Positions 17,234 to 26,418 are shown, counted from the first letter of the stretch. The stretch is DNA of 47,093 bases from FCB group bacterium (GCA_013152315.1 JAADGP010000094.1:1-47093), one strand, 5' to 3'. Notes: generated from the letters alone by a model not told the origin. A program made the numbers and translations.

Positions 17234-18226
17234 TTATGAGTTTCCCTTAACGATCCTCGTTCCCGCTTCTCCTGCGAGCGCGGCTTTCACTTTTGGTATC
17301 GAAGTTATAATCACTCTTTCTCCGTAATGCCGGAGGAAATAAATAGCAGCTTCGATTTTCGGGGCCATGCTTCCTTTTTGAAAATGTCCCTCGGATAAAT
17401 ATGATTTCGCTTCCTCTGATGTCATCCGGAAAATAGCTTTTTGGTTCGGTTGATTGTAGTTCAAATATACGCAATCTACATCGGTAATTATCCATAGTTC
17501 ATGGGCGCGAATGATTCTCCCCATCAGGGCGGCGGCGTAATCCTTATCGATGACGGCATCCAATCCTTCCAGATTTCCATGTTCGTCATAGTACACCGGA
17601 ATTCCTCCTCCGCCGGCAGCCAATACGATGGTTCCCCGATCCACCAGGGCGCGAACGCTGGCGCCGTGCATGATGAATTGCGGAATCGGACTGGGAACGA
17701 CTCGGCGCCATTCACCGGGATTCTGTTCGGCTATTTTCCATCCGAATTGCTTTGCCAAAGCCGACGCTTTCTCCTTGGGGTAAGGGTGCCCGATGAATTT
17801 CGTCGGGTTTGCAATGGAAGGATCGTCGGGATCAACAACAACCTGGGTGACAAGGGTTACCACTTCGCGATCAATGTTCTTGTGTTTAAGACGGTTTTGC
17901 AATGATTGCTGCACCATGTAGCCGATGGTACCCTGAGTACTGGCAACACAGACTCCCAGAGGCAAAGGAGAAACGATTTCATGGGTCAGATCCATTCGCA
18001 AAAGTTCATCCCCGACCTGCGGAGCGTTTCCGTGGGTCAGACAAATATTGTACCCTGATTCCACGAAATGCATGATGGCTTCCAGGCTTTCCCGCGTATG
18101 CGCGAATTGCTGTGCTATGGTACCGGATTCCCCGCGCGGGGACAGGGCATTACCACCAAGAGCAATAATTACTGTCCTTGTCCGCAATTCGGGTTCAGGT
18201 TGGTCCTTGTTCACCGTGTTTCTCAT
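17234..18226 (-). CDS. arcC: Carbamate kinase family protein
   Basis: A 330-residue amino-acid-kinase-fold protein. It shows ALGGNAL (22-28), HGNAPQVG (65-72, where most relatives have GNGPQVG), NPTKFIG (140-146), the ATP loop AAGGGGIPV (203-211) and DAVIDKDYAA (223-232). The NPTKFIG motif is typical of carbamate kinase, which makes ATP from carbamoyl phosphate in arginine or purine breakdown, or runs the other way. About 15 residues precede the conserved core, slightly more than usual. No arginine deiminase or ornithine carbamoyltransferase is near; instead it is paired with a cyclic-diphosphoglycerate-synthetase-like gene 56 bases upstream. Function beyond the family assignment is not certain. 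Confidence 0.9.
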   Translation of the reverse strand: MRNTVNKDQPEPELRTRTVIIALGGNALSPRGESGTIAQQFAHTRESLEAIMHFVESGYNICLTHGNAPQVGDELLRMDLTHEIVSPLPLGVCVASTQGTIGYMVQQSLQNRLKHKNIDREVVTLVTQVVVDPDDPSIANPTKFIGHPYPKEKASALAKQFGWKIAEQNPGEWRRVVPSPIPQFIMHGASVRALVDRGTIVLAAGGGGIPVYYDEHGNLEGLDAVIDKDYAAALMGRIIRAHELWIITDVDCVYLNYNQPNQKAIFRMTSEEAKSYLSEGHFQKGSMAPKIEAAIYFLRHYGERVIITSIPKVKAALAGEAGTRIVKGNS

Positions 18227-18282
18227 GTTTCAGGATATCGTAGTATCTTCCGCCAAATAATCGTGAAAATGATGAAATGCAT

Positions 18283-19599
18283 TTATCGGATGAAAGGTTT
18301 CAGTACTTCATCCAACGTGGGTTGTCCGATTTCCTGTAAGTCGTAGGTGACTCTCACCGACGGCTGTTCGATATGTATTACGCGCCGAAGGTCGATGGGC
18401 GTTCCGATGATCACCACTTCACAATCGGTGTTGGCAATGGTTTGCTCGAGATCATGCATTTGTTGTGATCCATAACCCATGGCCGGTAACAGGGTGCCGA
18501 TATCGGGATATTTTTCGAACGTTTCAGAAATTGTGCCCACGGTATAGGGCCGCGGATCGACCACATCCTCCGCTCCGAATTTTTCGGCTGCCAGCATCCC
18601 GGCGCCGAATTGCATTTCGCCATGCGTCAGCGTCGGACCGTCTTCGATTACCAGGGCCTGCTTACCGGAGATGAGGGTGGGATTATCAACGGTAATAGGC
18701 GAAGCGGCTTCTATGATCAACGCTTTCGGGTTCGTTTCACGGATGTTCCACCGAACTTCATCAATGGATTCAATATCAGCCGTAACAACCTTGTTGATTA
18801 TGACCACATCCGCCATCAACAGGTTTGTCTCTCCGGGATGATAAGTCAGTTCATGTCCGGGCCGGTGAGGGTCCGTTACGACAATGAGAAGATCAGGGGC
18901 ATAAAAAGGCATGTCGTTATTGCCGCCGTCCCACAAGATAATATCGGCTTCCTTTTCCGCTTCACGCAATATAGCTTCGTAATCCACACCGGCATACACG
19001 ATGTTTCCCCGCGTGATATGCGGTTCGTATTCTTCCATTTCCTCGATTGTGCAATTATATTTTTTAAGGTCGTCCAATTCGGCAAAACGCTGAACTTTTT
19101 GCGCTACCAAATCGCCGTAGGGCATGGGATGTCGGATAACCGCAACCTTTTTGCCGGAAGCTTTTAACAGCTTGGCGACTTTTCGCGTGGTTTGGCTTTT
19201 TCCGCAACCGGTCCTGACCGCGCACACAGCGATAACCGGTTTTGTAGATTTAAGCATGGTAGGCGCCCCGCCCAGTAGTTTAAAGTGTGCTCCGGCGGCC
19301 GTTACTCGTGAAGCTTTGTGCATCACGGTTTCATGGGAAATATCCGAATAGGCGAAAATGACTTCTTCCACCTGTTTTTCCCTGATCAACGTGACCAATT
19401 CGGATTCGGCATAGATCGGTATGCCGTCAGGATATAATTCACCCGCCAATTCAGCGGGGTAGGCCCGCCCGTCAATATCCGGTATTTGTGCGGCCGTGAA
19501 GGCCACGATTTCGGTGGTTTTATCGTTACGATACAAAACATTGAAATTATGAAAGTCGCGCCCTGCGGCGCCCATGATCACGATACGTTTCCGTTTCAT
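18283..19599 (-). CDS. Cyclic 2,3-diphosphoglycerate synthetase-like P-loop protein
   Basis: A 438-residue cytoplasmic protein of the family that includes archaeal cyclic 2,3-diphosphoglycerate synthetase (COG2403 type). Residues 1-110 form a Rossmann-like domain (MGAAGRDFHNFN at 9-20), and a P-loop domain follows with TGCGKSQT (130-137) and a NKV segment that may read the base. AAGGA lies five bases from the ATG. Cyclic 2,3-diphosphoglycerate is a compatible solute of some hyperthermophilic methanogens, but most bacterial homologues have no shown product, so synthesis of that compound should not be assumed. The pairing with carbamate kinase and a downstream P5C dehydrogenase gene hints at amino-acid nitrogen metabolism instead; this is inference. 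Confidence 0.8.
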   Translation of the reverse strand: MKRKRIVIMGAAGRDFHNFNVLYRNDKTTEIVAFTAAQIPDIDGRAYPAELAGELYPDGIPIYAESELVTLIREKQVEEVIFAYSDISHETVMHKASRVTAAGAHFKLLGGAPTMLKSTKPVIAVCAVRTGCGKSQTTRKVAKLLKASGKKVAVIRHPMPYGDLVAQKVQRFAELDDLKKYNCTIEEMEEYEPHITRGNIVYAGVDYEAILREAEKEADIILWDGGNNDMPFYAPDLLIVVTDPHRPGHELTYHPGETNLLMADVVIINKVVTADIESIDEVRWNIRETNPKALIIEAASPITVDNPTLISGKQALVIEDGPTLTHGEMQFGAGMLAAEKFGAEDVVDPRPYTVGTISETFEKYPDIGTLLPAMGYGSQQMHDLEQTIANTDCEVVIIGTPIDLRRVIHIEQPSVRVTYDLQEIGQPTLDEVLKPFIR

Positions 19600-19665
19600 A
19601 TTAATCCTTCTTGTAAAATAAACGTTTGGTGAAATAATTATTGGTCGGAAATCAATCCCGCATCC

Positions 19666-19698
19666 CTTAGTTACGATATTATCATCGTTTAACTAAAG
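19666..19698. other. Imperfect inverted repeat between P5C dehydrogenase and COG2403-type genes
   Basis: CTTAGTTACGAT (19666-19677) faces ATCGTTTAACTAAAG (19684-19698), an inverted repeat with a small bulge and a six-base loop. It lies in the 142-base gap downstream of pruA on the minus strand. It could be a weak terminator or an operator for the following gene. Confidence 0.35.
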
Positions 19699-19741
19699 CC
19701 GAAGGATTGACGAAAGGATAATATATCAGCAATGAATTTGT

Positions 19742-21376
19742 TCATTCTTCAGCCATGAACGGATATCGATAATCTCTGGGAGGATCGAACGTTTCCTTGA
19801 TGGTTCTTTGCGATACCCATCTAAGCAAGTTAAACATTGATCCGGCCTTGTCATTTGTTCCGGATGCCCGGCTGCCGCCGAAAGGCTGTTGCCCCACAAC
19901 GGCTCCCGTCGGTTTATCGTTAATGTAAAAATTGCCCGCCGCATGAGTAAGGGCGGCCGTCGCGTCAATAATTGCCTGCCGGTCGTTGGCGAACACACAC
20001 CCCGTCAGTCCGTAGGGAGAAGTCTTGTCGACCAGTTTAAGAGTTTCATGCCATTGCCCCGGATCGTAGAGAAAGACAGTTAATACCGGCCCGAATATTT
20101 CTTCTTCCATGGTCCTGAAACGGGGGTTGGATGTCAATATGGTGGTTGGTTCAATGAAATACCCCTCGGAATCATCAAAACCTCCTCCGGTAATGATTTC
20201 TGCTTCGGGGGATTTTTGGGCGTAATTAATATAGTTTACAATGGAATTGAACGCGGAATGGTCGATTACGGCGTTCATGAAATTTGAAAAATCTTCAACA
20301 TCACCCATCTTAATACTTGAAACTTCTTCGAGATATTTACTACGGACGGTTTCCCAGATTGTGGTGGGAATATAGGCCCGTGAAAGGGCGGAGCACTTCT
20401 GTCCCTGGTATTCAAACGCGCCCCGGACCATGGCGGTAACCAGGGCGTCAATATCCGCCGATTCATGGGCAATGCAAAAATCCTTCCCGCCTGTTTCGCC
20501 GACGATGCGGGGATATGATTTGTAGTGTTGGATTTGTTTTCCGATCGTTTGCCACATGCTCTGAAAAGTCGCGGTTGAACCGGTAAAATGCACCCCGGCG
20601 AAATGTTCATTTGTCAAGGTGATCGGCCCGATTTTTGATCCGGGACCGGGAATGAAATTAATTACGCCATCGGGTAACCCGGCCTCATGGAATAGTTTCA
20701 TCAGAAAGTAGGCTGGGTACACGGCGCTTGAGGCCGGTTTCCACAGCGCCACGTTTCCCATCAGTACCGGAGCGGTCGGTAAATTCCCGGCGATGCTTAC
20801 AAAATTAAAAGGCGTTACGGCGAAAATGAATCCTTCCAGGGGGCGATGTTCGACCAGGTTCCATACGCCGGGGGGGGAATACAAGGGTTGTTGTTCATAT
20901 ATTCCCTGGGCATACCAGCTATTGAAGTTGAAGAAATCAATTAATTCGCAGGCGGAGTCGATTTCAGCCTGGAAAGCATTCTTGCTCATATTCAACATGG
21001 TGGCGGCATTCAACAGATAGCGATAAGGCCCCGCTAACAGCGAAGCCATTTTCTTGAAGATTGCAACCCGGGCTTCCCACGGAGTAGTCGACCACTGTTT
21101 CCAGGCCTTTAATCCCGATTCCACCGCCATCGCCACTTCCTGTTCACCTGCCTGATGATACGTTGCCAATACATGCCGATGACGATGCGGCATAACGCAG
21201 GTCGCGGTTTTTCCGGTAAAAATTTCTTTGCCGTTAATGATTAAGGGGATTTCAATTTCTTGGGTGCGTAATGCTTTTAATTTTTCTTTTAAGGCGATTC
21301 TTTCCGGTGAATCAGGAAGATAGGATTTGATCGGTTCATTAACGGCCCGTGGTACACGTACGATTGCATTTGGCAT
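19742..21376 (-). CDS. pruA: L-glutamate gamma-semialdehyde (1-pyrroline-5-carboxylate) dehydrogenase
   Basis: A 544-residue aldehyde dehydrogenase of the ALDH4A1 type, which oxidises glutamate semialdehyde to glutamate with NAD, the second step of proline breakdown. The general base Glu294 is in VGETGGKDF and the catalytic Cys328 in YQGQKCSALSR. The N-terminal stretch of about 45 residues (PIKSYLPDSPER) and ending RTIKETFDPP are features of the stand-alone P5CDH form seen in animals and Bacteroidetes-like bacteria. GGAGAGG precedes the ATG. No proline dehydrogenase gene is in the window. Related aldehyde dehydrogenases are possible but less likely given the ETGGKDF motif. Confidence 0.92.
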   Translation of the reverse strand: MPNAIVRVPRAVNEPIKSYLPDSPERIALKEKLKALRTQEIEIPLIINGKEIFTGKTATCVMPHRHRHVLATYHQAGEQEVAMAVESGLKAWKQWSTTPWEARVAIFKKMASLLAGPYRYLLNAATMLNMSKNAFQAEIDSACELIDFFNFNSWYAQGIYEQQPLYSPPGVWNLVEHRPLEGFIFAVTPFNFVSIAGNLPTAPVLMGNVALWKPASSAVYPAYFLMKLFHEAGLPDGVINFIPGPGSKIGPITLTNEHFAGVHFTGSTATFQSMWQTIGKQIQHYKSYPRIVGETGGKDFCIAHESADIDALVTAMVRGAFEYQGQKCSALSRAYIPTTIWETVRSKYLEEVSSIKMGDVEDFSNFMNAVIDHSAFNSIVNYINYAQKSPEAEIITGGGFDDSEGYFIEPTTILTSNPRFRTMEEEIFGPVLTVFLYDPGQWHETLKLVDKTSPYGLTGCVFANDRQAIIDATAALTHAAGNFYINDKPTGAVVGQQPFGGSRASGTNDKAGSMFNLLRWVSQRTIKETFDPPRDYRYPFMAEE

Positions 21377-21565
21377 ATGAAACCTCTCCTAAAGGATAAA
21401 TATCGTCAATATCTTCATAAAAAAGCGGCGAAATTTACCAGTTCCGACGGGTGGGATCAAGGGATCAAGAAGAAGGGGAGATTCTTACGATCCATCAGTT
21501 ACGGGTGAGGGGGATGATAGTGAAAATATCCAGGAGTTAAGAACCAAAAACCAAGAACCAAAATT

Positions 21566-21601
21566 CACGTTTCACGTTTTCCCGACAGTCGCTACGCTCC
21601 G
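21566..21601 (-). repeat. Dispersed repeat, copy 2 (36 bases)
   Basis: Exact reverse complement of 1358-1393, inside a longer repeat-rich stretch (about 21541-21660). That stretch contains further related pieces: GTCGGAGCGTAGCGA occurs again near 21641-21655 (minus strand), and CCCGACGGAGCGCAGTGG lies between. The stop codon of the dus gene lies inside one of these pieces (21644-21646). No coding role was seen for the rest. Confidence 0.8.
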
Positions 21602-21643
21602 ACACGCATTCCCGACATCCACTGCGCTCCGTCGGGATCTTCG

Positions 21644-22651
21644 CTACGCTCCGACACTTATCACGTTTCCGTGTTTAAGAGAATCCAATTCTTCCTTAAT
21701 AGCGTCTAAGTTTACGGCCGTGACCAACCTCTTCCGAATGGATGCCGCTCCCGGAAAACCCTTGAGATACCAACCAAAATGTTTTCGCATGAGATTAATT
21801 CCCGTTTTTTCACCGTGTGATTCGATTAACAGTTCCAGATGTCTCTGTCTCTGACAGGCGGAGATTTTTCCCCGCAAAGAGGGTGGAGGAGGCAATGGTT
21901 GTCCTTTTAACAGGGCCATCACGTCGCGAAAAAACCAGGGATTGCCCAGGGCCGCGCGTCCGATCATGACAGCGTCACAGCCGGTTTCGGCAAACATTCG
22001 TAAGGCGTCCCGGGGCTGAATGACATCGCCGTTGCCTATTACCGGGATTGAGACGGATTCTTTTAATAATTTGATCAGGGACCAGTCGGCTTGTTTCCGG
22101 TATGTCTGCTTGGTTGTGCGCGGGTGTAACGTGATGGCTTTTACGCCGGTTTTTTCCAACCGTACGCCGGCTTCGGGAATGACGATTGATTTGGAATCCC
22201 AACCCGCCCGCATTTTTACCGTGACCGGAGTTCCCGGGATTGCTGTGACCACCGCGGCGGTTATTTCTTCCATGAGATCCAGGTTTCGCAGGGCTGCCGA
22301 CCCGGCCCCTTTCCTGGTAACTTTAGGGACGGGACATCCGTAATTAATATCCAAAATATCGGGGTCGAATTTTTCCACTACGTATTGTGCGGCGGCGGCC
22401 ATTACCTCCGGATTATCACCAAAAATCTGTATCCCGATCGGACGCTCGGAAGCTCCGAACCTGATCATATTCAATGTTTTAACGTTTTCACGAATGATCC
22501 CGTGGGCGGATACGAATTCGGAGTATACAACACCGGCGCCCTGTTCTTTGCATAATATTCGGAAAGAATAATCGGTGACGCCGGCCATGGGCGCTAAAAA
22601 GACCGGGGACTCTATTTTAACGTCGCCAATATGTAATTGGTTATGTTCCAT
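21644..22651 (-). CDS. dusB: tRNA-dihydrouridine synthase (DusB/NifR3-like)
   Basis: A 335-residue FMN enzyme that reduces uridine to dihydrouridine in tRNA. It has the opening APMAGVTD (20-27), the catalytic Cys106 in DINYGCPVPKV, the VKMRAGW strand and an NGDV flavin-phosphate motif. The ATG at 22651 is used; it overlaps the GNAT gene by 11 bases and coincides with the conserved N-terminus. A start at 22687 would add 12 unrelated residues. The last few residues (about ISVGA) and the stop codon come from a copy of the dispersed repeat, so the original C-terminus may have been replaced. The catalytic domain is intact. Confidence 0.9.
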   Translation of the reverse strand: MEHNQLHIGDVKIESPVFLAPMAGVTDYSFRILCKEQGAGVVYSEFVSAHGIIRENVKTLNMIRFGASERPIGIQIFGDNPEVMAAAAQYVVEKFDPDILDINYGCPVPKVTRKGAGSAALRNLDLMEEITAAVVTAIPGTPVTVKMRAGWDSKSIVIPEAGVRLEKTGVKAITLHPRTTKQTYRKQADWSLIKLLKESVSIPVIGNGDVIQPRDALRMFAETGCDAVMIGRAALGNPWFFRDVMALLKGQPLPPPPSLRGKISACQRQRHLELLIESHGEKTGINLMRKHFGWYLKGFPGAASIRKRLVTAVNLDAIKEELDSLKHGNVISVGA

Positions 22652-23108
22652 CCAGGTTATCTTCGAACAACAGGTAATGTGATTCATTCATCCCCAGGTT
22701 AAAATAGGCTTTTTGGGCGGTAGTATTGTTTTTGTCCACATATAACCGTATACCGCACACGGAAGTTTCCTGTTGGGCCAATTCTTTAACAAATTGATAC
22801 AGCGCCCGGTAAACGCCCAGCTTTCGAAATTGTGGCCGTACGTAAACGGATTGAATCCACCAGAAACAGCCGTTTCTCCAATCGGACCATTCGTTCGTAA
22901 TCATGAGTTGCCCGGCGATTTCACCATCGCTTTCAGCGATGAGATAAATACCCTTCCGGGGATCATTCAGGACTGCTTCCACCCCGGAAATAACTATTTT
23001 TTCATCCAGATGGAGTTCTTCGGTTTCCGCGGCTAAGGCGATATTATGTTTCACCAAAGCGTGTATATCACTTTTGTGAGCGCGTCGGACGGTCAGCTTT
23101 CTTTTCAT
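22641..23108 (-). CDS. GNAT-family N-acetyltransferase
   Basis: A 155-residue GNAT protein. It shows the beta4 strand VYVRPQFRKLGVYRALY, whose RKLGVYRAL segment forms the acetyl-CoA pyrophosphate loop, slightly degenerate from the usual R-x-x-G-x-G/A. The closing motif is LYVDKNNTTAQKAYFNLGM. Its substrate, whether an amine, peptide or antibiotic, cannot be inferred. It overlaps dus by 11 bases, so the two are translated together, but GNAT neighbours vary and this says little about function. Confidence 0.82.
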   Translation of the reverse strand: MKRKLTVRRAHKSDIHALVKHNIALAAETEELHLDEKIVISGVEAVLNDPRKGIYLIAESDGEIAGQLMITNEWSDWRNGCFWWIQSVYVRPQFRKLGVYRALYQFVKELAQQETSVCGIRLYVDKNNTTAQKAYFNLGMNESHYLLFEDNLDGT

Positions 23109-23414
23109 TGTTTAAGGCTTTTGATTTGATAGAAGTTAATAAACCAAATCTACATTTTGTTTGTGATAATTTAATCCGGAGATTTCCCTGGACATCTTTC
23201 AGTAGTGCTTAAGTAATATAATTATAAATATTTATATCAAATAAATGTTTAGTATTTCCCGATACGTCCGGTTCCATGGCGGCATAGTCACCGATAATAT
23301 ATGGAAGAATAACCGGGGCTATGCGGTATTGATTTCCTTTTTAGAAAGGGAAATTATTAAATTGCACCTGATTGATTGTTGTTGAATTTTGAATTAAGGG
23401 AGATATGAATACAA
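23109..23414. other. Divergent intergenic region upstream of the cytochrome operon
   Basis: This gap of about 306 bases separates GNAT/dus (minus) from the Rieske operon (plus), so both promoters should lie here. A near-perfect inverted repeat, ATTTCCTTT (23332-23340), loop TTAG, AAAGGGAAAT (23345-23354), is a candidate operator or mRNA hairpin about 60 bases before the Rieske start. AT-rich sequence at 23220-23260 could hold a promoter. No gene or RNA was recognised. Confidence 0.5.
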
Positions 23415-23888
23415 ATGAACTCAGATTATTCTGATATTGTGAACACATCAAAAAAGCAAACGCGTCGAAAATTTTTAGATGTGATTCTGGGCGCCGGTTT
23501 TTTTGCCTGGATTGGCGCTGTTCTTTACCCGATCGGGAAATATTTGGTTCCACCAAAAGTAGCGGACATAAGTGTTGATAGTGTCGAAGCTGGTGTGATC
23601 GGTGAATTTCCACCCAACTCTTCCAAGATTATTCGTTTCGGTCGGCGACCGGTTATTGTTTTTAGACAACATAACGGAGATTTCCATGCGTTGTCAGCCA
23701 CATGCACACATTTGGATTGCACTGTCCAATATAAATCGGAAACGGAACAGATTTGGTGTGCCTGCCATAATGGTTTGTACGATATTGAGGGTCGGAACAT
23801 TTCCGGTCCACCACCCAAACCGTTAGCGCAATACCAGGTCGTTTTACAAAATGATAAAGTAATCGTCACTCGTGGGGAGATGACCTAA
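23415..23888 (+). CDS. Rieske iron-sulfur protein of a cytochrome bc-type complex
   Basis: A 157-residue Rieske [2Fe-2S] protein. Near the N-terminus is a twin-arginine-like TRRKFL followed by a hydrophobic anchor (about 22-43). The cluster site has Cys97 and His99 in CTHLDC, and Cys115 and His118 in CACHNG; Cys102 and Cys117 can form the usual disulfide. In a bc complex it takes the first electron from quinol at the outer side of the membrane. GGGAG precedes the ATG at 23415. Its stop shares a base with the cytochrome b start (TAATG), so the two subunits are co-translated. Length is normal for a bacterial Rieske subunit. Confidence 0.93.
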   Translation: MNSDYSDIVNTSKKQTRRKFLDVILGAGFFAWIGAVLYPIGKYLVPPKVADISVDSVEAGVIGEFPPNSSKIIRFGRRPVIVFRQHNGDFHALSATCTHLDCTVQYKSETEQIWCACHNGLYDIEGRNISGPPPKPLAQYQVVLQNDKVIVTRGEMT

Positions 23889-24952
23889 TGGGGATATACG
23901 AGAGTTTAAACGAACGATTATATCTGGATAAGATAGTTGAATTTTCCAAAAAGAAAAAAGTGCCGGTTTTTTACGGCACTATTTGGTATTACTTAGGGGG
24001 AGTTTCCCTCTTTCTTTTTATTACCCAGGTTGTATCCGGAATCCTGCTATTACTTTATTATCAACCGGGAGTAGCCACTGCTTTTGAAAGCGTCCGGTTT
24101 ATTGTAAGCAAGGTGGAATTCGGGTGGTTGATCCGGGAGATTCATAGTTGGTCGGCAAACCTGTTTATTTTCTTTGTTTTCATTCACATGTTCACGGTTT
24201 TCTTCGCGAAAGCTTATCGAAAACCACGTGAACTCACCTGGTTTTCCGGAATGTTGCTTTTGTTCCTGGCGATGGGATTTGGATTCTCGGGATATTTGCT
24301 TCCCTGGAATGAACTGGCGTTTTTCGCGACTAAAGTCGGATCCGATATTGCCGGATCGATTCCCGGTATTGGTGACTTTTTACTGCGGTTACTGCGCGGG
24401 GGCGATGAGGTCAGCGGAGCCACTTTATCAAGATTCTTTGGAATTCACGTAGCCATTATTCCGGCCGTGTTCACGGTGTTGCTGGGAATTCACCTGGTTT
24501 TGGTTCAGGTCCAGGGTATGAGCATACCTCCGGAATTGGAAAAAGTACCTGAAAAGGACCGTCGGTATATGCCCTTTTTCCCGAACTTCGCGCTCCGCGA
24601 TGTGCTGACTTGGTTGATCATTCTAAATGTCGTGGCTTTACTGGCGGTTTTCTTTCCCTGGGAATTAGGTGTAAAGGCGGACTTCTTAGCACCAGCTCCC
24701 CCTGGTGTCAAACCCGAATGGTATTTCATGTTCATGTATCAGACCTTGAGGCTGTTACCTGCCCATGTCTGGTTTATCGAAGGGGAATTACTGGGTATCC
24801 TCACCTTTATGGTGGGAGGATTAATTTGGTTTTTTGTACCGTTACTGGATAAAAAAGCCAAGGTTGGTGAACGCTCAAAATTCTGGAATTGGTTCGGAAT
24901 AATATTAATCATCTACATGATTGCGATGACTATCTGGGGGTATTTGGTATGA
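23888..24952 (+). CDS. Cytochrome b, b6-type N-terminal half plus PEWY-containing C-terminal half
   Basis: A 354-residue polytopic membrane protein that carries two b hemes and the quinone sites of a bc-type complex. The heme ligands His86, His100, His187 and His202 have the numbering and spacing of cytochrome b6. The Qo-site motif PEWY is at 276-279, so the subunit-IV-like part is fused to the b6-like part. The C-terminal part is shorter than in mitochondrial cytochrome b (about 380 residues or more), with roughly three helices after PEWY. It overlaps the Rieske gene by one base and the nonaheme cytochrome gene by four (ATGA). No cytochrome c1 gene follows; a multiheme cytochrome takes its place. 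Confidence 0.93.
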   Translation: MGIYESLNERLYLDKIVEFSKKKKVPVFYGTIWYYLGGVSLFLFITQVVSGILLLLYYQPGVATAFESVRFIVSKVEFGWLIREIHSWSANLFIFFVFIHMFTVFFAKAYRKPRELTWFSGMLLLFLAMGFGFSGYLLPWNELAFFATKVGSDIAGSIPGIGDFLLRLLRGGDEVSGATLSRFFGIHVAIIPAVFTVLLGIHLVLVQVQGMSIPPELEKVPEKDRRYMPFFPNFALRDVLTWLIILNVVALLAVFFPWELGVKADFLAPAPPGVKPEWYFMFMYQTLRLLPAHVWFIEGELLGILTFMVGGLIWFFVPLLDKKAKVGERSKFWNWFGIILIIYMIAMTIWGYLV

Positions 24953-26226
24953 AAAGTTTACAATTGTTGGGTGCGATCCTGATTTTTATGGGATTTCTTG
25001 TGGCGGAACAATCTAATCCCAAGGAAGATGCCTGCATTCGTTGTCATAAAGAGATGGATGAAGAACAGGAAGAAGGACAAAAATTATTTCCGGACATATT
25101 AAACGACGTTCATCTGAAGCGTGGTTTGAGTTGCGCCGATTGTCACGGTGGAAATCCGGAAGCGTTTGACGATGAAGATGAAGCGATGTGGGAAAATGAT
25201 ACGTTCGGCGGTGAGGTCTCCCGGACAGACGAGATTGTAATGTGCGGAAGCTGTCATAGTGACCCGCGTTTTATGAGGCAATATTCGACGGCCATCAGAA
25301 CCGACCAGGTGAAACAGTACTGGACCAGTAAACATGGAATGGAATTAAAACGTGGAAATGAAAAGGTGGCGATTTGCACGGACTGCCACGGTGTTCACGG
25401 TATTCTTCCCGTGGATGATCCGCGTTCGCCTGTTTATGACATGAATGTACCCTCGACCTGTTCTAATTGCCACAGTGATTCCGAATACATGGCTGAATTC
25501 GGAATTCCCACCGATCAATATTATAAATATCGAAAGTCCGTCCATGGGGAAGCTTTACTGGATAATAGCGATACCGGCGCCCCGGCTTGTAATGATTGTC
25601 ATGGTAACCATGGCGCGATTCCTCCCGATGTTTCCCATATATCGGATATTTGCGGGACTTGCCATGTCAATAATGACAAATTATTTCAGGAAAGTCACCT
25701 GAAACCGATTTTTGTTAAGCGCGGTTTTGGGCAGTGCGAAGCATGCCATGGTAATCATGGCATATTGAAACCGACTGACGAATTTTTAAACTGGGATCAC
25801 GGGTCGGTTTGTGTTCAATGTCATCGGGACAAGGGGGGAGAAGCCAAAATTATGGCAGATCAGTTCTACACCTTGCTTGATAGTTTGAAAGGACAAATCG
25901 CGATCGCAAATACCTTTGTTGAAAAAGCTGATCAGAAAGGGATGGAAGTCTCCGATCTTCTATTTCCCTTGGAAGAAGCCCATAAGGTTTTGATTCAAAC
26001 CAGAACAAGTATTCACAGTTTTAACAAGGATTACGTTGAGGAAATCGCGAAACCTGGATTCGAGGCTACTCAGGCGGCAATTACAGGTGGCAAGAAAGCC
26101 CTGGAAGAGTTTGATTTCCGACGCAAAGGATTGTTTATTTCTTCCTTAATTATCACCTTTTTGGCGCTTGCCTTGTACCTGAAGATTAAAGATATCGAGA
26201 AAAAGCAATCAAAGGATAAATCCTAA
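24949..26226 (+). CDS. Nonaheme cytochrome c, membrane-anchored, bc-complex partner
   Basis: A 425-residue exported cytochrome with nine CxxCH heme sites, at 29-33, 62-66, 99-103, 143-147, 171-175, 214-218, 235-239, 263-267 and 288-292. The sites from 143 on form repeating modules of the type SxHG...CxDCHGxHGI...CxxCH. A signal peptide covers about 1-20, a helical stretch about 300-390, and one C-terminal transmembrane helix at 394-411, so the hemes face the periplasm. The ATG at 24949 overlaps the cytochrome b stop (ATGA) and marks the mature N-terminal signal; a longer reading from 24889 lies inside cytochrome b. Operon position implies it takes electrons from the Rieske/cytochrome b core in place of cytochrome c1. 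I know no named family for it with certainty. Confidence 0.88.
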   Translation: MKSLQLLGAILIFMGFLVAEQSNPKEDACIRCHKEMDEEQEEGQKLFPDILNDVHLKRGLSCADCHGGNPEAFDDEDEAMWENDTFGGEVSRTDEIVMCGSCHSDPRFMRQYSTAIRTDQVKQYWTSKHGMELKRGNEKVAICTDCHGVHGILPVDDPRSPVYDMNVPSTCSNCHSDSEYMAEFGIPTDQYYKYRKSVHGEALLDNSDTGAPACNDCHGNHGAIPPDVSHISDICGTCHVNNDKLFQESHLKPIFVKRGFGQCEACHGNHGILKPTDEFLNWDHGSVCVQCHRDKGGEAKIMADQFYTLLDSLKGQIAIANTFVEKADQKGMEVSDLLFPLEEAHKVLIQTRTSIHSFNKDYVEEIAKPGFEATQAAITGGKKALEEFDFRRKGLFISSLIITFLALALYLKIKDIEKKQSKDKS

Positions 26227-26304
26227 ATACAGGCCAGCTTTTATACGAATAGTTCAAAAAAAGCGCTACCGGTATCAACGCGGGCGATTTTCCCGGTCAT
26301 TTTG

Positions 26305-26321
26305 CAATTGCATCGCAATTG
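26305..26321. promoter_or_regulatory. Inverted repeat upstream of the octaheme cytochrome gene
   Basis: CAATTGC (26305-26311), spacer ATC, GCAATTG (26315-26321): a perfect 7-3-7 inverted repeat in the 192-base gap between the nonaheme and octaheme genes. It lies about 98 bases before the start codon. It may be a regulator-binding site, or a hairpin that separates expression of the two genes. It does not match the usual FNR half-site TTGAT. Confidence 0.35.
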
Positions 26322-26418
26322 TTCGACCCAATACCTTTCCTTACCAAGGTTATTTCTTATATGATACTCTAAAGACACTATACTAACCAGTGGGGGAATA
26401 AGGAGAAAGGGAAATGAC

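Noticed and set aside
18283-19599. Calling the COG2403-type protein a true cyclic 2,3-diphosphoglycerate synthetase
   Set aside because: The family match is real, but bacterial members have no proven product and the gene context is amino-acid metabolism.
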